Positions 26,994-36,763 of a DNA stretch of 64,000 nucleotides are shown here, in pieces. The stretch is from the IMG/VR virus record IMGVR_UViG_3300033153_012477, positions 119,437 to 183,436 of that record. The stretch is one strand, 5' to 3'. Position numbers and translations under genes: made by a program. The notes beneath the pieces are model-generated. The model searched no databases, was not told where the DNA came from, and was given only the letters and a program-made list of their open reading frames with translations. The stretch comes from a virus. Each line of letters begins with the position of its first letter. Positions within the stretch are counted from its first letter, which is position 1.

Positions 26994-27604
26994 ATACAAA
27001 AGAAGGTATCCTTTCAATTTTAAATTCCATCGAAAGACCAGGAAAAGAAAAGATTATTGAATATTTAGAAGGTTCTACTTTTTTCACAGATCCTGCAAGT
27101 TGTTCAGAGCATAATCCCTATGAGGGAGGACTTGCTGATCACAGCTTAAATGTTTATCAAATACTAGATAAGCATAGCTCACTCTACCCCGAACTAGCTA
27201 AGGTAAAAGACAGTATAAAAATTATTGGTTTACTGCATGACGTTTGTCATATTGGAACTTTTCAAAAAGTTTCTAAAAATTCAACAGTACGTGGTAAAGA
27301 TGGTAAAAATAAACTAAAAGAAAATGGAAAACTTCTTTTTGTAGAAAAAGAAGGTTATGATCCTCTTCCAGAAGCTCAGTTACCTTACCCTCGTGGAACA
27401 CTTTCTACTATGATGATTAGACAACGTATGCATTTAAGCAAGCTAGAAGATCTAGCAATTCAATGGCATGCTGGAGTATATGACCAACCTCAACATCTTT
27501 GGGGTACTTTGAAACGTGCTCAAAAAACACATAAGCTCATTTTTATGCTCTTTGCTGCTAAAAGAGAAGCTGTCTTATATAATGACTATAAAGTAGAGGA
27601 ATAA
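26990..27604 (+). CDS. HD-domain phosphohydrolase
   Basis: 204 residues. 'YEGGLADHSLNVYQIL' (H51) and 'IIGLLHDVCHIG' (H83, D84) give the metal-binding H...HD signature. A later His (about 155) and D in 'IQWHAGVYDQP' would complete the site. Phage proteins of this size and pattern are common and usually annotated only as HD hydrolases; they may act on nucleotides (for example dNTP or cyclic nucleotides). It is coupled by ATGA to the gene before and lies just before ligA, so a nucleotide-pool or DNA-repair role is possible. Substrate unproven. Confidence 0.8.
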   Translation: MNTKEGILSILNSIERPGKEKIIEYLEGSTFFTDPASCSEHNPYEGGLADHSLNVYQILDKHSSLYPELAKVKDSIKIIGLLHDVCHIGTFQKVSKNSTVRGKDGKNKLKENGKLLFVEKEGYDPLPEAQLPYPRGTLSTMMIRQRMHLSKLEDLAIQWHAGVYDQPQHLWGTLKRAQKTHKLIFMLFAAKREAVLYNDYKVEE

Positions 27605-27605
27605 C

Positions 27606-29537
27606 ATGGATTTACATGATAGAGTTGTTTACAAAAAATTATTAGATAGTGAAGAAGTAAATAAAGAAGAGTTGAGGGACTTCTTGGTTAAAGCTGCAGA
27701 CACATACTATACCAAAAACCCTTTTATTACCGACGATGAGTTTGACCTTTTTAAAAATAATTATAAAAAGACATTTAACGAAGAGTTACCTATAGGTACT
27801 AAAGAAACCCTGAAAGGCTTCTCCAAAGCAGCTCACGGGATCCCTATGGGGTCTCTCACTGAGTTTGATACAACTGTTGATATTGTAAAAGATATAGAGA
27901 AATGGAGTGCCAAGAACGCTAAGAAAGATGATTTTTGCACCAGTGAGAAATTGGACGGCTTAAGTGTTTCTGTTAAATGGGAAAAAGGAAAACTTGTTCA
28001 AGCTCTTACTCGTGGAGACGGTTTTGAGGGTGATGACATCACTGCTAATGTTCTCAAAATGGATAGAGTTCCTAATGAACTGCCTGTCCCTTTTAGTGGG
28101 TACACAAGAGGAGAGATAGCTCTGTTGAAATCAGTTAAACAGAAATATTTTTCTGAAATGGCTAATGAAAGAAACGCAGCAGTAGGTATTACCAAAAGAA
28201 AGAATGGAGAAGGATGTGAACACTTAGATATCTTTTTCTATAAAATTTATGTCGATAAAGATTTTAAAGTAGACTTCAAAACTGAAACGGAGATTTTGGA
28301 TTATCTAAAAAATGATCTAGGTTTATTGACCCCAAGATATTATACAACAGGTTTGACAACTCTTCTTGCTCTTCATAAAAAATATGAGGAAGGAGTAAGA
28401 GATAAGCTAGACTACCTACTAGATGGTCTCGTGGTTAATGTCAACGATGTCGCACAACAGGTTTTGATAACAGATAATGAGCTTCTACCAGAATATGCTA
28501 GAAAATTTAAATTTGAAGCTGAAAAAGCAGAGACTGAACTATTACAAGTAATTTCTCAGGTGGGAAGAACTGGAGCTATCACACCTTTAGCTATTCTTGA
28601 TCCCGTCGTTTGCGGTGGAACTCTAATATCTAAAGCTACTCTTCATAACTATGACGAGATAGATCGTTTAGGTATTGAGGCTGGTGATGTGATTCAGGTG
28701 ATTAGGAGTAAGGATGTTATTCCTAAAATCACTGGTGTGCTTAGAAAGAATGAATATAGCACTCCAATAAAAAGACCTAAAGAGTGCCCCGTGTGTGCCT
28801 CCGATTTAGAAAAAGAGGACACTATCTACTACTGCCGAAATGAATATTGTGGAGCTAGAGTAGCTAAAGCTTTATTGCATTGGTTAAATATATTAGGCTT
28901 AAAAAATATGGGGGAGAAAATAGTTGAGGCTCTCATAGACACAGGTAAATTAAAAGCTATCCCTGATTTCTATAAACTAGAAATAGAAGATATTGCTGAT
29001 CTAGATAGGCAGGGTGTGAAAAATGCTACAAAAATTTTAAAAGAAATTAATAGTAAAACAGTAATAACTGTCTCAGAACTACTTTCAGGGCTTAACATTA
29101 GGTCACTCTCAGTAAAAAGAGCAGAGATCCTTGAAGATAACTTTGGAGATTTAGAACATATCTTGGCTTTAAAAACAAGAGATATCATTGGTATAGAAGG
29201 TTTCGAGATAAAATTAGCGACCTTCATTGTCACAGGTCTAAAAGCAAAGGCTCCTTTAATTAAAGAAATTCTTAAGCACGTAAACTTAAAGAAAAAAGTA
29301 GAAGGTGCTTTGACAGGTAAAAGTTTTTGTTTTTCAGGTTTTAGAGATCCTGACCTAGAGACAAAGTTGAAAGCTAAAGGAGGCAGAATTGCTTCAGGTG
29401 TGAATAAGAAACTTGATTACTTAGTAGTTAGAAACAAAAATGGTACAACTTCAAAGATAAAAAAAGCTAAAGACTACGGTATTATTATTCTTGACCCTGA
29501 TGATTTGCACGGAATTATCTACAACACCTTATTTTAA
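27606..29537 (+). CDS. ligA: NAD-dependent DNA ligase
   Basis: 643 residues, near the usual ~670. Seals nicks using NAD+. Domains in order: Ia-like NAD-binding start ('YYTKNPFITDDEFDLFKNNY', about 34-53), nucleotidyltransferase with K115 in 'SEKLDGLSV' (KxDG), the 'HGIPMGSL' motif just before it, OB region ('QVGRTGAITPLAIL'), a four-cysteine zinc finger ('CPVC' ... 'CRNEYCGA', about 390-412), helix-hairpin-helix repeats, and a C-terminal BRCT ('GKSFCFSGFRDPDLETKLKA', about 567-586). Full domain set, so probably active. Last gene of the operon; terminator follows. Confidence 0.95.
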   Translation: MDLHDRVVYKKLLDSEEVNKEELRDFLVKAADTYYTKNPFITDDEFDLFKNNYKKTFNEELPIGTKETLKGFSKAAHGIPMGSLTEFDTTVDIVKDIEKWSAKNAKKDDFCTSEKLDGLSVSVKWEKGKLVQALTRGDGFEGDDITANVLKMDRVPNELPVPFSGYTRGEIALLKSVKQKYFSEMANERNAAVGITKRKNGEGCEHLDIFFYKIYVDKDFKVDFKTETEILDYLKNDLGLLTPRYYTTGLTTLLALHKKYEEGVRDKLDYLLDGLVVNVNDVAQQVLITDNELLPEYARKFKFEAEKAETELLQVISQVGRTGAITPLAILDPVVCGGTLISKATLHNYDEIDRLGIEAGDVIQVIRSKDVIPKITGVLRKNEYSTPIKRPKECPVCASDLEKEDTIYYCRNEYCGARVAKALLHWLNILGLKNMGEKIVEALIDTGKLKAIPDFYKLEIEDIADLDRQGVKNATKILKEINSKTVITVSELLSGLNIRSLSVKRAEILEDNFGDLEHILALKTRDIIGIEGFEIKLATFIVTGLKAKAPLIKEILKHVNLKKKVEGALTGKSFCFSGFRDPDLETKLKAKGGRIASGVNKKLDYLVVRNKNGTTSKIKKAKDYGIIILDPDDLHGIIYNTLF

Positions 29538-29568
29538 CCAATATTCCAGTATTTGCCACCATCTTTAT

Positions 29569-29602
29569 AAGATACTTCTAAAATAGAAGTATCTTCTTTT
29601 TA
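29569..29602 (+). terminator. Rho-independent terminator after ligA
   Basis: AAGATACTTCTA (29569-29580) pairs perfectly with TAGAAGTATCTT (29584-29595) around a 3-nt loop, followed by CTTTTTATTTT. Ends the 25835-29537 operon and separates it from the J-like baseplate gene at 29703. Confidence 0.88.
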
Positions 29603-29702
29603 TTTTACTAATTTAAAGATTCTTATGAACTACAGATGTGTGTAGATATTTAATTAATTTTACATATTTATCATGGGATAAGGGATAGATAAGGAGACTT
29701 CC

Positions 29703-32700
29703 GTGGCTATTATACCAATAATTACCTTTCCAACAGACTCTCCAGGATACTCAACCAACATAGCTAATCAAACTATTAAAGGGTGGGCTGATGAGACAAC
29801 TAGTGAGATACTAGTTAATGGGAGCATTGAAGGTGTGACCTATGCTTCAGGATCTGCAGACTGGACGTTTGTGACTATGCTGACCAAAGGTGAGAATCTG
29901 TTTGAGGTTGTGGCAGTGGATGGAGACAATATCCAAAGTGCCTCTGATTCCTTAGTAGTTTCATATATCACAGACGAAAATCTAAACTTAATTGTAAGTG
30001 CTCCAACAGGTATTACTTTAGAAAGAAGTAGAAATGCTGTTAAAATATCTGTTATTGAAAATAGTGAGCCTGAAGTTATCGGTTATAACTTTTACGGAAG
30101 CGAAGAACCTGGTGGGGGCACAAACGGTTTTGCCTTACTAAATAACACTTTCATTACGGCTCATGACTTTTTTAAAGAAAACACGATTGTTTTAAGTGAA
30201 ACCGTTGATACCTCTGGGGATATAAGAACCACCAACACTATTGAAAAAGTAGTGCGAGATTATTACTACTCTTATGAGCACAACAGGGTAGATCAGCCTT
30301 TGGGAACTATCCCGCTATCTGAGGCTAATCACTATGTTGTTACGGCAATTGCTTTTGATACCACTTTACAGAAACAGGTAGAATCCATATATAGTGCTGA
30401 ATTGGGAGCGGAACCTCTTTTATTAGACACCGCTATTAGAGATTTACCTGCCCGAAATACAGTAGATATTCAAGAAAGTTACATAAATCAAGTTTTGCAA
30501 ATTAATCCCGAAGTTGATGTAAAACCAGGGACCATAACTAGAGACATACACATCAACCCCCCCTCTGATGAATTTGAGAGACTCTATATTATTCAAGATT
30601 TCATGCACAGATCTCAATCTTTTTTAACATTAATCGAGTTTGATGATCCAGACGGTAATGGTGTTTCCGATCCAGTTCTTACCTCTACAGGTAAACTCAG
30701 ATTAAAGGAAGCTTTGCTAATCTCAGATGAGAACGCCGATCAAGTGCAAATTTTAGTTGACGAGGCTTTCACAAAATTAGCAGGTAACGTAAACTACCGA
30801 AGAAAAGAAGCTCAAAACGCTATTGGGCAAGCTTTGTTTTATACTTTAAAGACACCTACAAGAGACTCCGTCATAAATGCTGGCGGTATCATTGAAACTA
30901 TATCAGACGAAACCACAGAGCCAGTTCAATTTGAAGTTTTAACTGACTTCATATTAGCTGTGGACGATTTAGATAACTACTTTAACCCAACTACAGATAG
31001 GTACGAGGTTAAACTAGATGTTCGAGCTATTGAATCAGGAGATGACGGTAATGTGGATGCTAGTAAGATAAGACTAGTGGTTAGTGGTATTGATTCAGTT
31101 TTTGGAGTAACTAACCCTAACCCGACAGAATTTGGGCAAGACATCGAATCTAACAATGATCTAGCAGAAAGAGCCATACTTGCTTTTGTCAGCGTAGATG
31201 CTGGTACAGAGGCTGGTTATCTTGCCACTACTCTAGGAACTCCGAATGTGCAAAGAACTAAAATAATAAGTGCTGGCGAAGAACTTATGCAGAGAGATAT
31301 TGATCCTCTCAGATTGGTGCATACCTTTGGTAAGGTTGACATCTATACTCAAGGAAGTCTAGCAACAAACTATTCAGAAAATTTTGGATTTACATACAAC
31401 ACTATAAAGGATGAGCAAGCTCTTATTCAGAGTGTTCAGTTTTATCATTTCAGAATATACAACTCAAGTATAACACACTTGAAACCTGTTTACCAAGTTA
31501 TCCAAGTTAAGAACGTTACTAAGCAAGCCCTTTATGACGTAACCGATGCTGTGATTTTAGGAGACGGTCAAGTTATAGACTTAGATGAGACTCTTCAAGC
31601 TAATCAGGCAATCGGTCTTGAACCTACCGATGTAATATATGTTTCTTATCGTTACCGAGATTCTGATCCTTATGTTTTTTCTAATCAACCAGTTGATAGC
31701 ATTGTTTCCTGTGTTGGTGAAAACTCAGGATCACTTACGTCAGAAAATATTATACTTCAGAAATTAGAGGATCCTCTCAAATTTGGTAACTCTACCTCAG
31801 CTCAAGATCAGATGACCTTACAGTATGCAAATGGTGTTCCTAACGGAAGTATCAAAGAAGTCGTTGACGAATCTCATCTAATGTTTGGAGAGAATGAAGT
31901 AGAGCTAGAAAGATATGGTATCGACACTGATACTTTAGTTGTCTCTGATGAAACAAACACCACAACATATCAAAGAGCAATTGATTACATAGTGAAGGCG
32001 GGGGATATGAAAACCCTCACCACTATAAAAAGAACAACAACAAGCTCTATACCAAATGGATCAAGGGTACTGGTTGACTACGAAGCTGGTGAGAATTTCA
32101 CAGTTACTTATGCGGTGAACACCCTTCTTCATGACGTTCAAGCAAGAATAGATAAAATGAGACACCTTACTGCAGATGTGGTCGTTAAGGCAGCTTTAAA
32201 ATCATATATAGATTTTGATATTAAAGTTATGCTGAAGGAAGGTAGTGATCAAACTAGCATAGATAGGCAGATAAGAACTGCAGTTGCAAAGCTTCTTTCA
32301 GAGAAATTAATTGGACAGTCGGTGTATCAATCAGACGTGATTCACGTTATTGAAAGTATTAACGGCGTTGATTATATCGTGGTTCCTTTTACAAAGATGG
32401 TTAAATCAAACGGAAGTATGGTTATTAAAGAAGAATACTCAGATGACTGGGAAGAGTATCAGACAGTGAATGTCACTACTTTTAAAAGTATTGGTGTTCT
32501 CCAGTGGGAAACTATCGAAGGCGGTGGTCCCGATACAGCTTTCCGAGGAGTGTTTGAAAACGATATTGAATTAGCTCTAGTTAGCGATCTATCTAAAGTG
32601 TCAGAAGCGGCAGGACGTGCTTACATAGCTTCCGACGGGCATCTTTTTGTATCTCCGAAATTAGGTAATATAGATGAAGCTTTGGTATCTACTACCTACC

Positions 32701-32813
32701 TTGTAGAATCAGCTACAGGTGCTAGAGATATAAACTTCAGCGACATAGAATATGGAGCTGTTGGAGATTTAATTATAACTTATGACTTTAGTAAAGCATT
32801 TACAGGATTCTAA
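29703..32813 (+). CDS. Baseplate J-like (T4 gp6-type) wedge protein
   Basis: 1036 residues from a GTG start behind AAGGAG. Residues ~5-90 are an Ig-like domain ('GENLFEVVAVDGDNIQ'), ~95-235 look like an FN3 domain. Residues ~245-520 are the J-like core: 'VDVKPGTITRDIHINPPSDEF', then 'ESGDDGNVDASKIRLVVSGI' and 'SNNDLAERAI', matching the family pattern of 'G-x-x-G-N-V', '(V/I)-x-x-V-x-N-P' and 'E-S-(D/N)-x-x-L-x-x-R'. The C-terminal half is beta-rich. In contractile tails this protein cross-links wedges around the hub. The long N-terminal Ig/FN3 extension is unusual for J. Confidence 0.85.
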   Translation: MAIIPIITFPTDSPGYSTNIANQTIKGWADETTSEILVNGSIEGVTYASGSADWTFVTMLTKGENLFEVVAVDGDNIQSASDSLVVSYITDENLNLIVSAPTGITLERSRNAVKISVIENSEPEVIGYNFYGSEEPGGGTNGFALLNNTFITAHDFFKENTIVLSETVDTSGDIRTTNTIEKVVRDYYYSYEHNRVDQPLGTIPLSEANHYVVTAIAFDTTLQKQVESIYSAELGAEPLLLDTAIRDLPARNTVDIQESYINQVLQINPEVDVKPGTITRDIHINPPSDEFERLYIIQDFMHRSQSFLTLIEFDDPDGNGVSDPVLTSTGKLRLKEALLISDENADQVQILVDEAFTKLAGNVNYRRKEAQNAIGQALFYTLKTPTRDSVINAGGIIETISDETTEPVQFEVLTDFILAVDDLDNYFNPTTDRYEVKLDVRAIESGDDGNVDASKIRLVVSGIDSVFGVTNPNPTEFGQDIESNNDLAERAILAFVSVDAGTEAGYLATTLGTPNVQRTKIISAGEELMQRDIDPLRLVHTFGKVDIYTQGSLATNYSENFGFTYNTIKDEQALIQSVQFYHFRIYNSSITHLKPVYQVIQVKNVTKQALYDVTDAVILGDGQVIDLDETLQANQAIGLEPTDVIYVSYRYRDSDPYVFSNQPVDSIVSCVGENSGSLTSENIILQKLEDPLKFGNSTSAQDQMTLQYANGVPNGSIKEVVDESHLMFGENEVELERYGIDTDTLVVSDETNTTTYQRAIDYIVKAGDMKTLTTIKRTTTSSIPNGSRVLVDYEAGENFTVTYAVNTLLHDVQARIDKMRHLTADVVVKAALKSYIDFDIKVMLKEGSDQTSIDRQIRTAVAKLLSEKLIGQSVYQSDVIHVIESINGVDYIVVPFTKMVKSNGSMVIKEEYSDDWEEYQTVNVTTFKSIGVLQWETIEGGGPDTAFRGVFENDIELALVSDLSKVSEAAGRAYIASDGHLFVSPKLGNIDEALVSTTYLVESATGARDINFSDIEYGAVGDLIITYDFSKAFTGF

Positions 32814-32816
32814 TAT

Positions 32817-35800
32817 ATGTCTTTTGGTGGAAACAAAAACGGATTTTTAGATACTAAGCAGTTCAGGCGATGTGTTCTTGAAAAGTCTAATGAACGGTTA
32901 GGTCTGATAGTTAAATCACTGTCTAACGGCGAAAATGGTACTTATGTGCCAAAGGATAGAGGTTTATTAGGGTTACTTGACTCAAGTTATAAATCTGATG
33001 TTCCTAGTACAAATTATGCAATGCACTTAAAGTCTATTGCTTTTGAATCTGCTAGGTTTCTTTGCACCACTAAACAAGTTACTGACGATATAATATTCGA
33101 TACTACTCGGGGAGAATACCTTTCTCAAAATATAGCTGCCTTTCTTTTTCCTGGACAAAGATTTTCTTCTACAGGATCGACAGATGAGAAAGTTAGAAAC
33201 TTCTACCTATCAATTATTGAAGCTTACTTTGGAGGAAGTACTAGAGAGAATATTCAGAACTCTCTTTTAAGTTTCCTCGACGTACCTGTTGGGATTATTG
33301 AAAACTTTATTCTCTCCAGAGAGGATGCTTCTCTTGACTCTATTATCAATAAATTTACATTTGATATTGTTATTCAAGTAGATGATCCAAGAATAAAGGA
33401 TGTAAACCAACTTCAAAAAGATATTGAATTTTTACTTGATATCATTAAACCTGCCCACACTACCTACTCTACTAAGTTTATTTTTTCTGAACTATTTGAT
33501 ATTTTCAGAAAGGGTTGTCTTCTAGTTAAAGATGAGAATGGGGATCCTCTTATAACCCACGATGGCTTTGAGACAAAGATTAAACAAGCTAACACAGCTA
33601 TATGTGAGGTTTTGCACTTTGATAACCATGACTATTACTATGAGGACTTTAGAAAAAGATGTGCAGGAGAAAGTTATTTAAAAGTTGAAGATGAGATAAT
33701 TCAAGAAGTTAATCCTGAAGGAGACTTACGACAAGCTTCCCCAAGGTGGGCTAAATCTACTATTGGTGGAACTTGGGATAATGCAGATCCCGCTACATTT
33801 CACACACGCTTTGGTCCTTTTGGTAAAGAAGATGGCTCTATAGCTGACTCTGTGTCAGATATCCAAGTGTATATTGATGGTGTTCGTGCAGAGATTGAGG
33901 AGATTTACCCTCTATCGGCTTCTTTTAAGTTAAGAGTAGTCCCACCTGATACTGCAACTATCACAGTTACATACTACTACCTAAGAAAATATTCTGGGGC
34001 ATTGATTACTAATACTTTTGATTCAGTTATCAATAACTGGAAAAATCAAGCCACTGAGTTAAATTATACAACAGTTTTATTTCCAGCAGATTATTCTATA
34101 GAAAAGAAAGTACCTCTTGAGAATAGTTACCGTTACAAAGGATTTAACCTTTTTAATTCTTCTGTTCTTAATGATGCCTTAACTCTAAATATGAATGAGT
34201 TAAGTTTAAGAAATAGAATGAATGATTATGATGTCTTTAAGTCTCACGGTTATGATGAGGATATCTACTCAACAGTACTAAGAGATGGTCAAGAACTTGT
34301 ACCAAGATCTCTTGAGAAACAAGATGTTTGGAGAAGACTCCCTTTTCAAGAATTTAGATTAAACAACAATGAATTCATAATGAATAACCGTGAAGATAGA
34401 ATGTACGGTGAACTACATTATGATTCCTACCACCCTTTTTATAGTGCTCTTGAATATGACATACTAGATAATGGCGGAGAACCAAATCTAGTACAATCTA
34501 TTTGTGAAGATGCTAAAAATGGAATGGTTATTGATTTCAGAAGATTGATAGAAGAAGACTTCACTCAAGGTGGGATAGACACAACAATTAGAAGAGATCA
34601 TTCTTGTCAATTCTTTACTTACCCTATTATCCCAGCTTTATACTCTGGATCAGGTTATGTTGAAGCAACCTTTACAGTATTAAATGATCTAAACTGCACT
34701 CTTCAGGGAGGAAACGGTACTTGGGATCTAGAGCATCCTTTACCTGAAATACCTGAATACCATTTAGGTGGAACACACACCACTGTGCGTATGGTGCTTG
34801 ATGATATTAAAGAAGAAGAATATGATGGAATTGATGAGCTTTGGGAATCTCTCTGGAATAGAGATCCTTCTGAAAACCCAATCTATAGCACAGCCACACT
34901 TGCGGGACAGGGAAATTCTTCTGATAGAGGATATCTACTTCACACTTTCACAGATGGTTCTGCTTATGTGAACCAAGGTTTAGACCCAGTAATGCCAATG
35001 CATCTAGATGATGTAGTTAGAGAGTATTATAAAGAAGAAAGTTGGTTGATAGCTAACACAGGTACAACTAATAATTTAGACAATATATTATCAGGAACTA
35101 AAATAAAAGATTCAGATGTCAGCACGTCTTATGTTAAGCTGACTGAATATGTTCCTTTTATGCTGAACTCTTTTAGTGCCTCTGATTTAACAGGTATGGA
35201 TCCGTCTGTTAATTCTTATGGTGTAAAAGTAACCTCTATAAATCAAAACCCACCACACTCCTCTCCTCTCCTCTTTCTAGCTCCTAGAAAGATTTTAGAC
35301 GGTAGAGTGACTAGTGCCTATAATGAAACAAGAGATTTCTTTTATGATCTTACGGGTATGAATATTATAAATAATCAAGTTATTGACATAGACGAGTCTT
35401 TTAATCCTCAGGGATTGAATAATGGAGATGTCATAAGAGTAGATTATGTTGCTGTAGACTACACCAACGAGTATGACCAACTAATATCGGTTAATGACCC
35501 TGATAATTTTGTACTTTTTTCTCCCATCGAAACTACAGATGTATATAAGATTTTTAATTTTACAAAAGGATATGAATACGACCTTGGTGGTAATTCTTTC
35601 TTAGAAGGAGATACCTTAATACACTTAGATCCTGCTGCTGGAGTAAACAGCACTATAGGTTTAGATCAAGGTGACCTAATTTTTGCTACATTTGTATCAC
35701 TTCATGATTCTCAAAATGCAGCACCAAGATTGACAAAAAATAATGATAACTTTGTGACAACAGCAATTGAGGTTTCTCCAGAAGATCCATATGATGATTA

Positions 35801-36017
35801 TGAGTATATTTCTGTGAGGGATTCCTCTAATTTTGTATTGTTTAGTCCAAAAGATATAAGCAATCTAGTTAATATTTGGAATTTCACTAAAGGTTTTGAA
35901 TATAACTTAGGAGGAAGCTTCTACATAGATCAAGATCAAGTAATCTATTTGGACTCTTCCTTAAACAACACTATTGGTCTAGATCATGGGGACTTAATCC
36001 TAGGTAAATTTCAATAG
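32817..36017 (+). CDS. Large J-adjacent baseplate wedge protein (putative)
   Basis: 1066 residues, four bases after the J-like gene. 'LSIIEAYFGGSTRENIQNSLLS' (split near residue 131-152) and 'LLDIIKPAHTTYSTKFIF' (about 206-223) are the features I associate with wedge or network proteins that follow J in phage tails (the 'KPAHT' strand-turn). Internal beta-rich regions follow. The C-terminus holds repeated ~75-80-residue units (about 879-958 and 992-1066, plus a partial one before) sharing '(F/Y)VLFSP', 'FTKG(Y/F)EY(D/N)LGG', 'IHLD/IYLD' and 'IGLD(Q/H)GDLI'. Exact T4 counterpart not determined. Confidence 0.65.
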   Translation: MSFGGNKNGFLDTKQFRRCVLEKSNERLGLIVKSLSNGENGTYVPKDRGLLGLLDSSYKSDVPSTNYAMHLKSIAFESARFLCTTKQVTDDIIFDTTRGEYLSQNIAAFLFPGQRFSSTGSTDEKVRNFYLSIIEAYFGGSTRENIQNSLLSFLDVPVGIIENFILSREDASLDSIINKFTFDIVIQVDDPRIKDVNQLQKDIEFLLDIIKPAHTTYSTKFIFSELFDIFRKGCLLVKDENGDPLITHDGFETKIKQANTAICEVLHFDNHDYYYEDFRKRCAGESYLKVEDEIIQEVNPEGDLRQASPRWAKSTIGGTWDNADPATFHTRFGPFGKEDGSIADSVSDIQVYIDGVRAEIEEIYPLSASFKLRVVPPDTATITVTYYYLRKYSGALITNTFDSVINNWKNQATELNYTTVLFPADYSIEKKVPLENSYRYKGFNLFNSSVLNDALTLNMNELSLRNRMNDYDVFKSHGYDEDIYSTVLRDGQELVPRSLEKQDVWRRLPFQEFRLNNNEFIMNNREDRMYGELHYDSYHPFYSALEYDILDNGGEPNLVQSICEDAKNGMVIDFRRLIEEDFTQGGIDTTIRRDHSCQFFTYPIIPALYSGSGYVEATFTVLNDLNCTLQGGNGTWDLEHPLPEIPEYHLGGTHTTVRMVLDDIKEEEYDGIDELWESLWNRDPSENPIYSTATLAGQGNSSDRGYLLHTFTDGSAYVNQGLDPVMPMHLDDVVREYYKEESWLIANTGTTNNLDNILSGTKIKDSDVSTSYVKLTEYVPFMLNSFSASDLTGMDPSVNSYGVKVTSINQNPPHSSPLLFLAPRKILDGRVTSAYNETRDFFYDLTGMNIINNQVIDIDESFNPQGLNNGDVIRVDYVAVDYTNEYDQLISVNDPDNFVLFSPIETTDVYKIFNFTKGYEYDLGGNSFLEGDTLIHLDPAAGVNSTIGLDQGDLIFATFVSLHDSQNAAPRLTKNNDNFVTTAIEVSPEDPYDDYEYISVRDSSNFVLFSPKDISNLVNIWNFTKGFEYNLGGSFYIDQDQVIYLDSSLNNTIGLDHGDLILGKFQ

Positions 36018-36038
36018 CGGTAAGCATACCAGTATAAT
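36010..36038 (+). promoter_or_regulatory. Possible promoter before the 36095 gene
   Basis: Consensus -10 TATAAT at 36033-36038 with a weak -35 (TTCAAT, 36010-36015) 17 bases upstream, within the 77-nt AT-rich gap before a gene with a strong GGAGG ribosome site. Confidence 0.3.
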
Positions 36039-36094
36039 GAATTAATATAATTAATTAAATGCAATAAAATAAAGAATTTTGGAGGAATAGAGAC

Positions 36095-36703
36095 ATGGCT
36101 AATATCAATAAAGAGGTTCTCAAAAAGACAGCGGAAACTAGTGGACGTTTAGGATTTGGTGTTAAACTTGAGGATAGAATAGATCGTGGGATGAAAGGCG
36201 AGTTCTTCATCACTTTAAATCATAAAGATGGAACAGTTGAAAAACATTATAGAAATGTTATTGTTGATTCAGCTTCTCTTCTTATTGCAAGGCTGTTGGC
36301 TGATGGTCAAACAACTCTAGATCCTTCAGGACCTGCTCATGGGATATGGGTGTTAGCGTTAGGAACAGGAGACTCCTCTTGGGATTCTTCAAACCCTCCT
36401 GCTGCAACAGCAACTCAAGTTCAGTTAGAATCTGAATTGGCAAGAAAAAGATTTGCAAATGTAAATTTTGTCAAAACAGATGGATCGGGACTACCTGCCA
36501 GTACCATTACAAACATAGTAGATTTCCAAACCGTTTTTAATGAATCAGAAGCTGTTGGTCCTATTATGGAGTTGGGTATGTTTGGTGGTGATGCCTCCGA
36601 AACTACTGCAAACTCAGGTACTATGGTTAACTATAGAACAATTGCTGTAATCAATAAACCTAATACAGCGACCATGTCTATTATTTTCCGTATTACAACT
36701 TAA
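36095..36703 (+). CDS. Probable virion / fibre-associated protein
   Basis: 202 residues. 'HYRNVIVDSASLLIARLLADG' region, then 'IWVLALGTGDSSWDSSNPPAA', 'RKRFANVNFV' and 'TNIVDFQTVFNESEAVGPIME' with a terminal 'YRTIAVINKP' form a pattern I have seen in phage structural proteins encoded near short fibres, where it may form a beta-sandwich head. No enzyme motif. It follows the baseplate genes and precedes the collagen fibre. Its last codons take part in an inverted repeat (see 36690). Confidence 0.6.
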   Translation: MANINKEVLKKTAETSGRLGFGVKLEDRIDRGMKGEFFITLNHKDGTVEKHYRNVIVDSASLLIARLLADGQTTLDPSGPAHGIWVLALGTGDSSWDSSNPPAATATQVQLESELARKRFANVNFVKTDGSGLPASTITNIVDFQTVFNESEAVGPIMELGMFGGDASETTANSGTMVNYRTIAVINKPNTATMSIIFRITT

Positions 36704-36749
36704 GTTTTGTAATACACTTTTTTGTATTACATATCACGTTCTGTAATAC
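36690..36749 (+). repeat. Four alternating inverted GTATTACA arms
   Basis: Arms: GTATTACAA (36690-36698, inside the gene end), TTGTAATAC (36707-36715), TGTATTACA (36723-36731) and TGTAATAC (36742-36749). Arm 1 can pair with arm 2, arm 3 with arm 2 or arm 4, giving mutually exclusive hairpins; the arm 2-arm 3 hairpin has a T6-containing loop. It could be a weak terminator, an attenuator, or an mRNA processing or stability element between the 36095 and 36764 genes. Confidence 0.5.
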
Positions 36750-36763
36750 GACCGAGGTAACTA

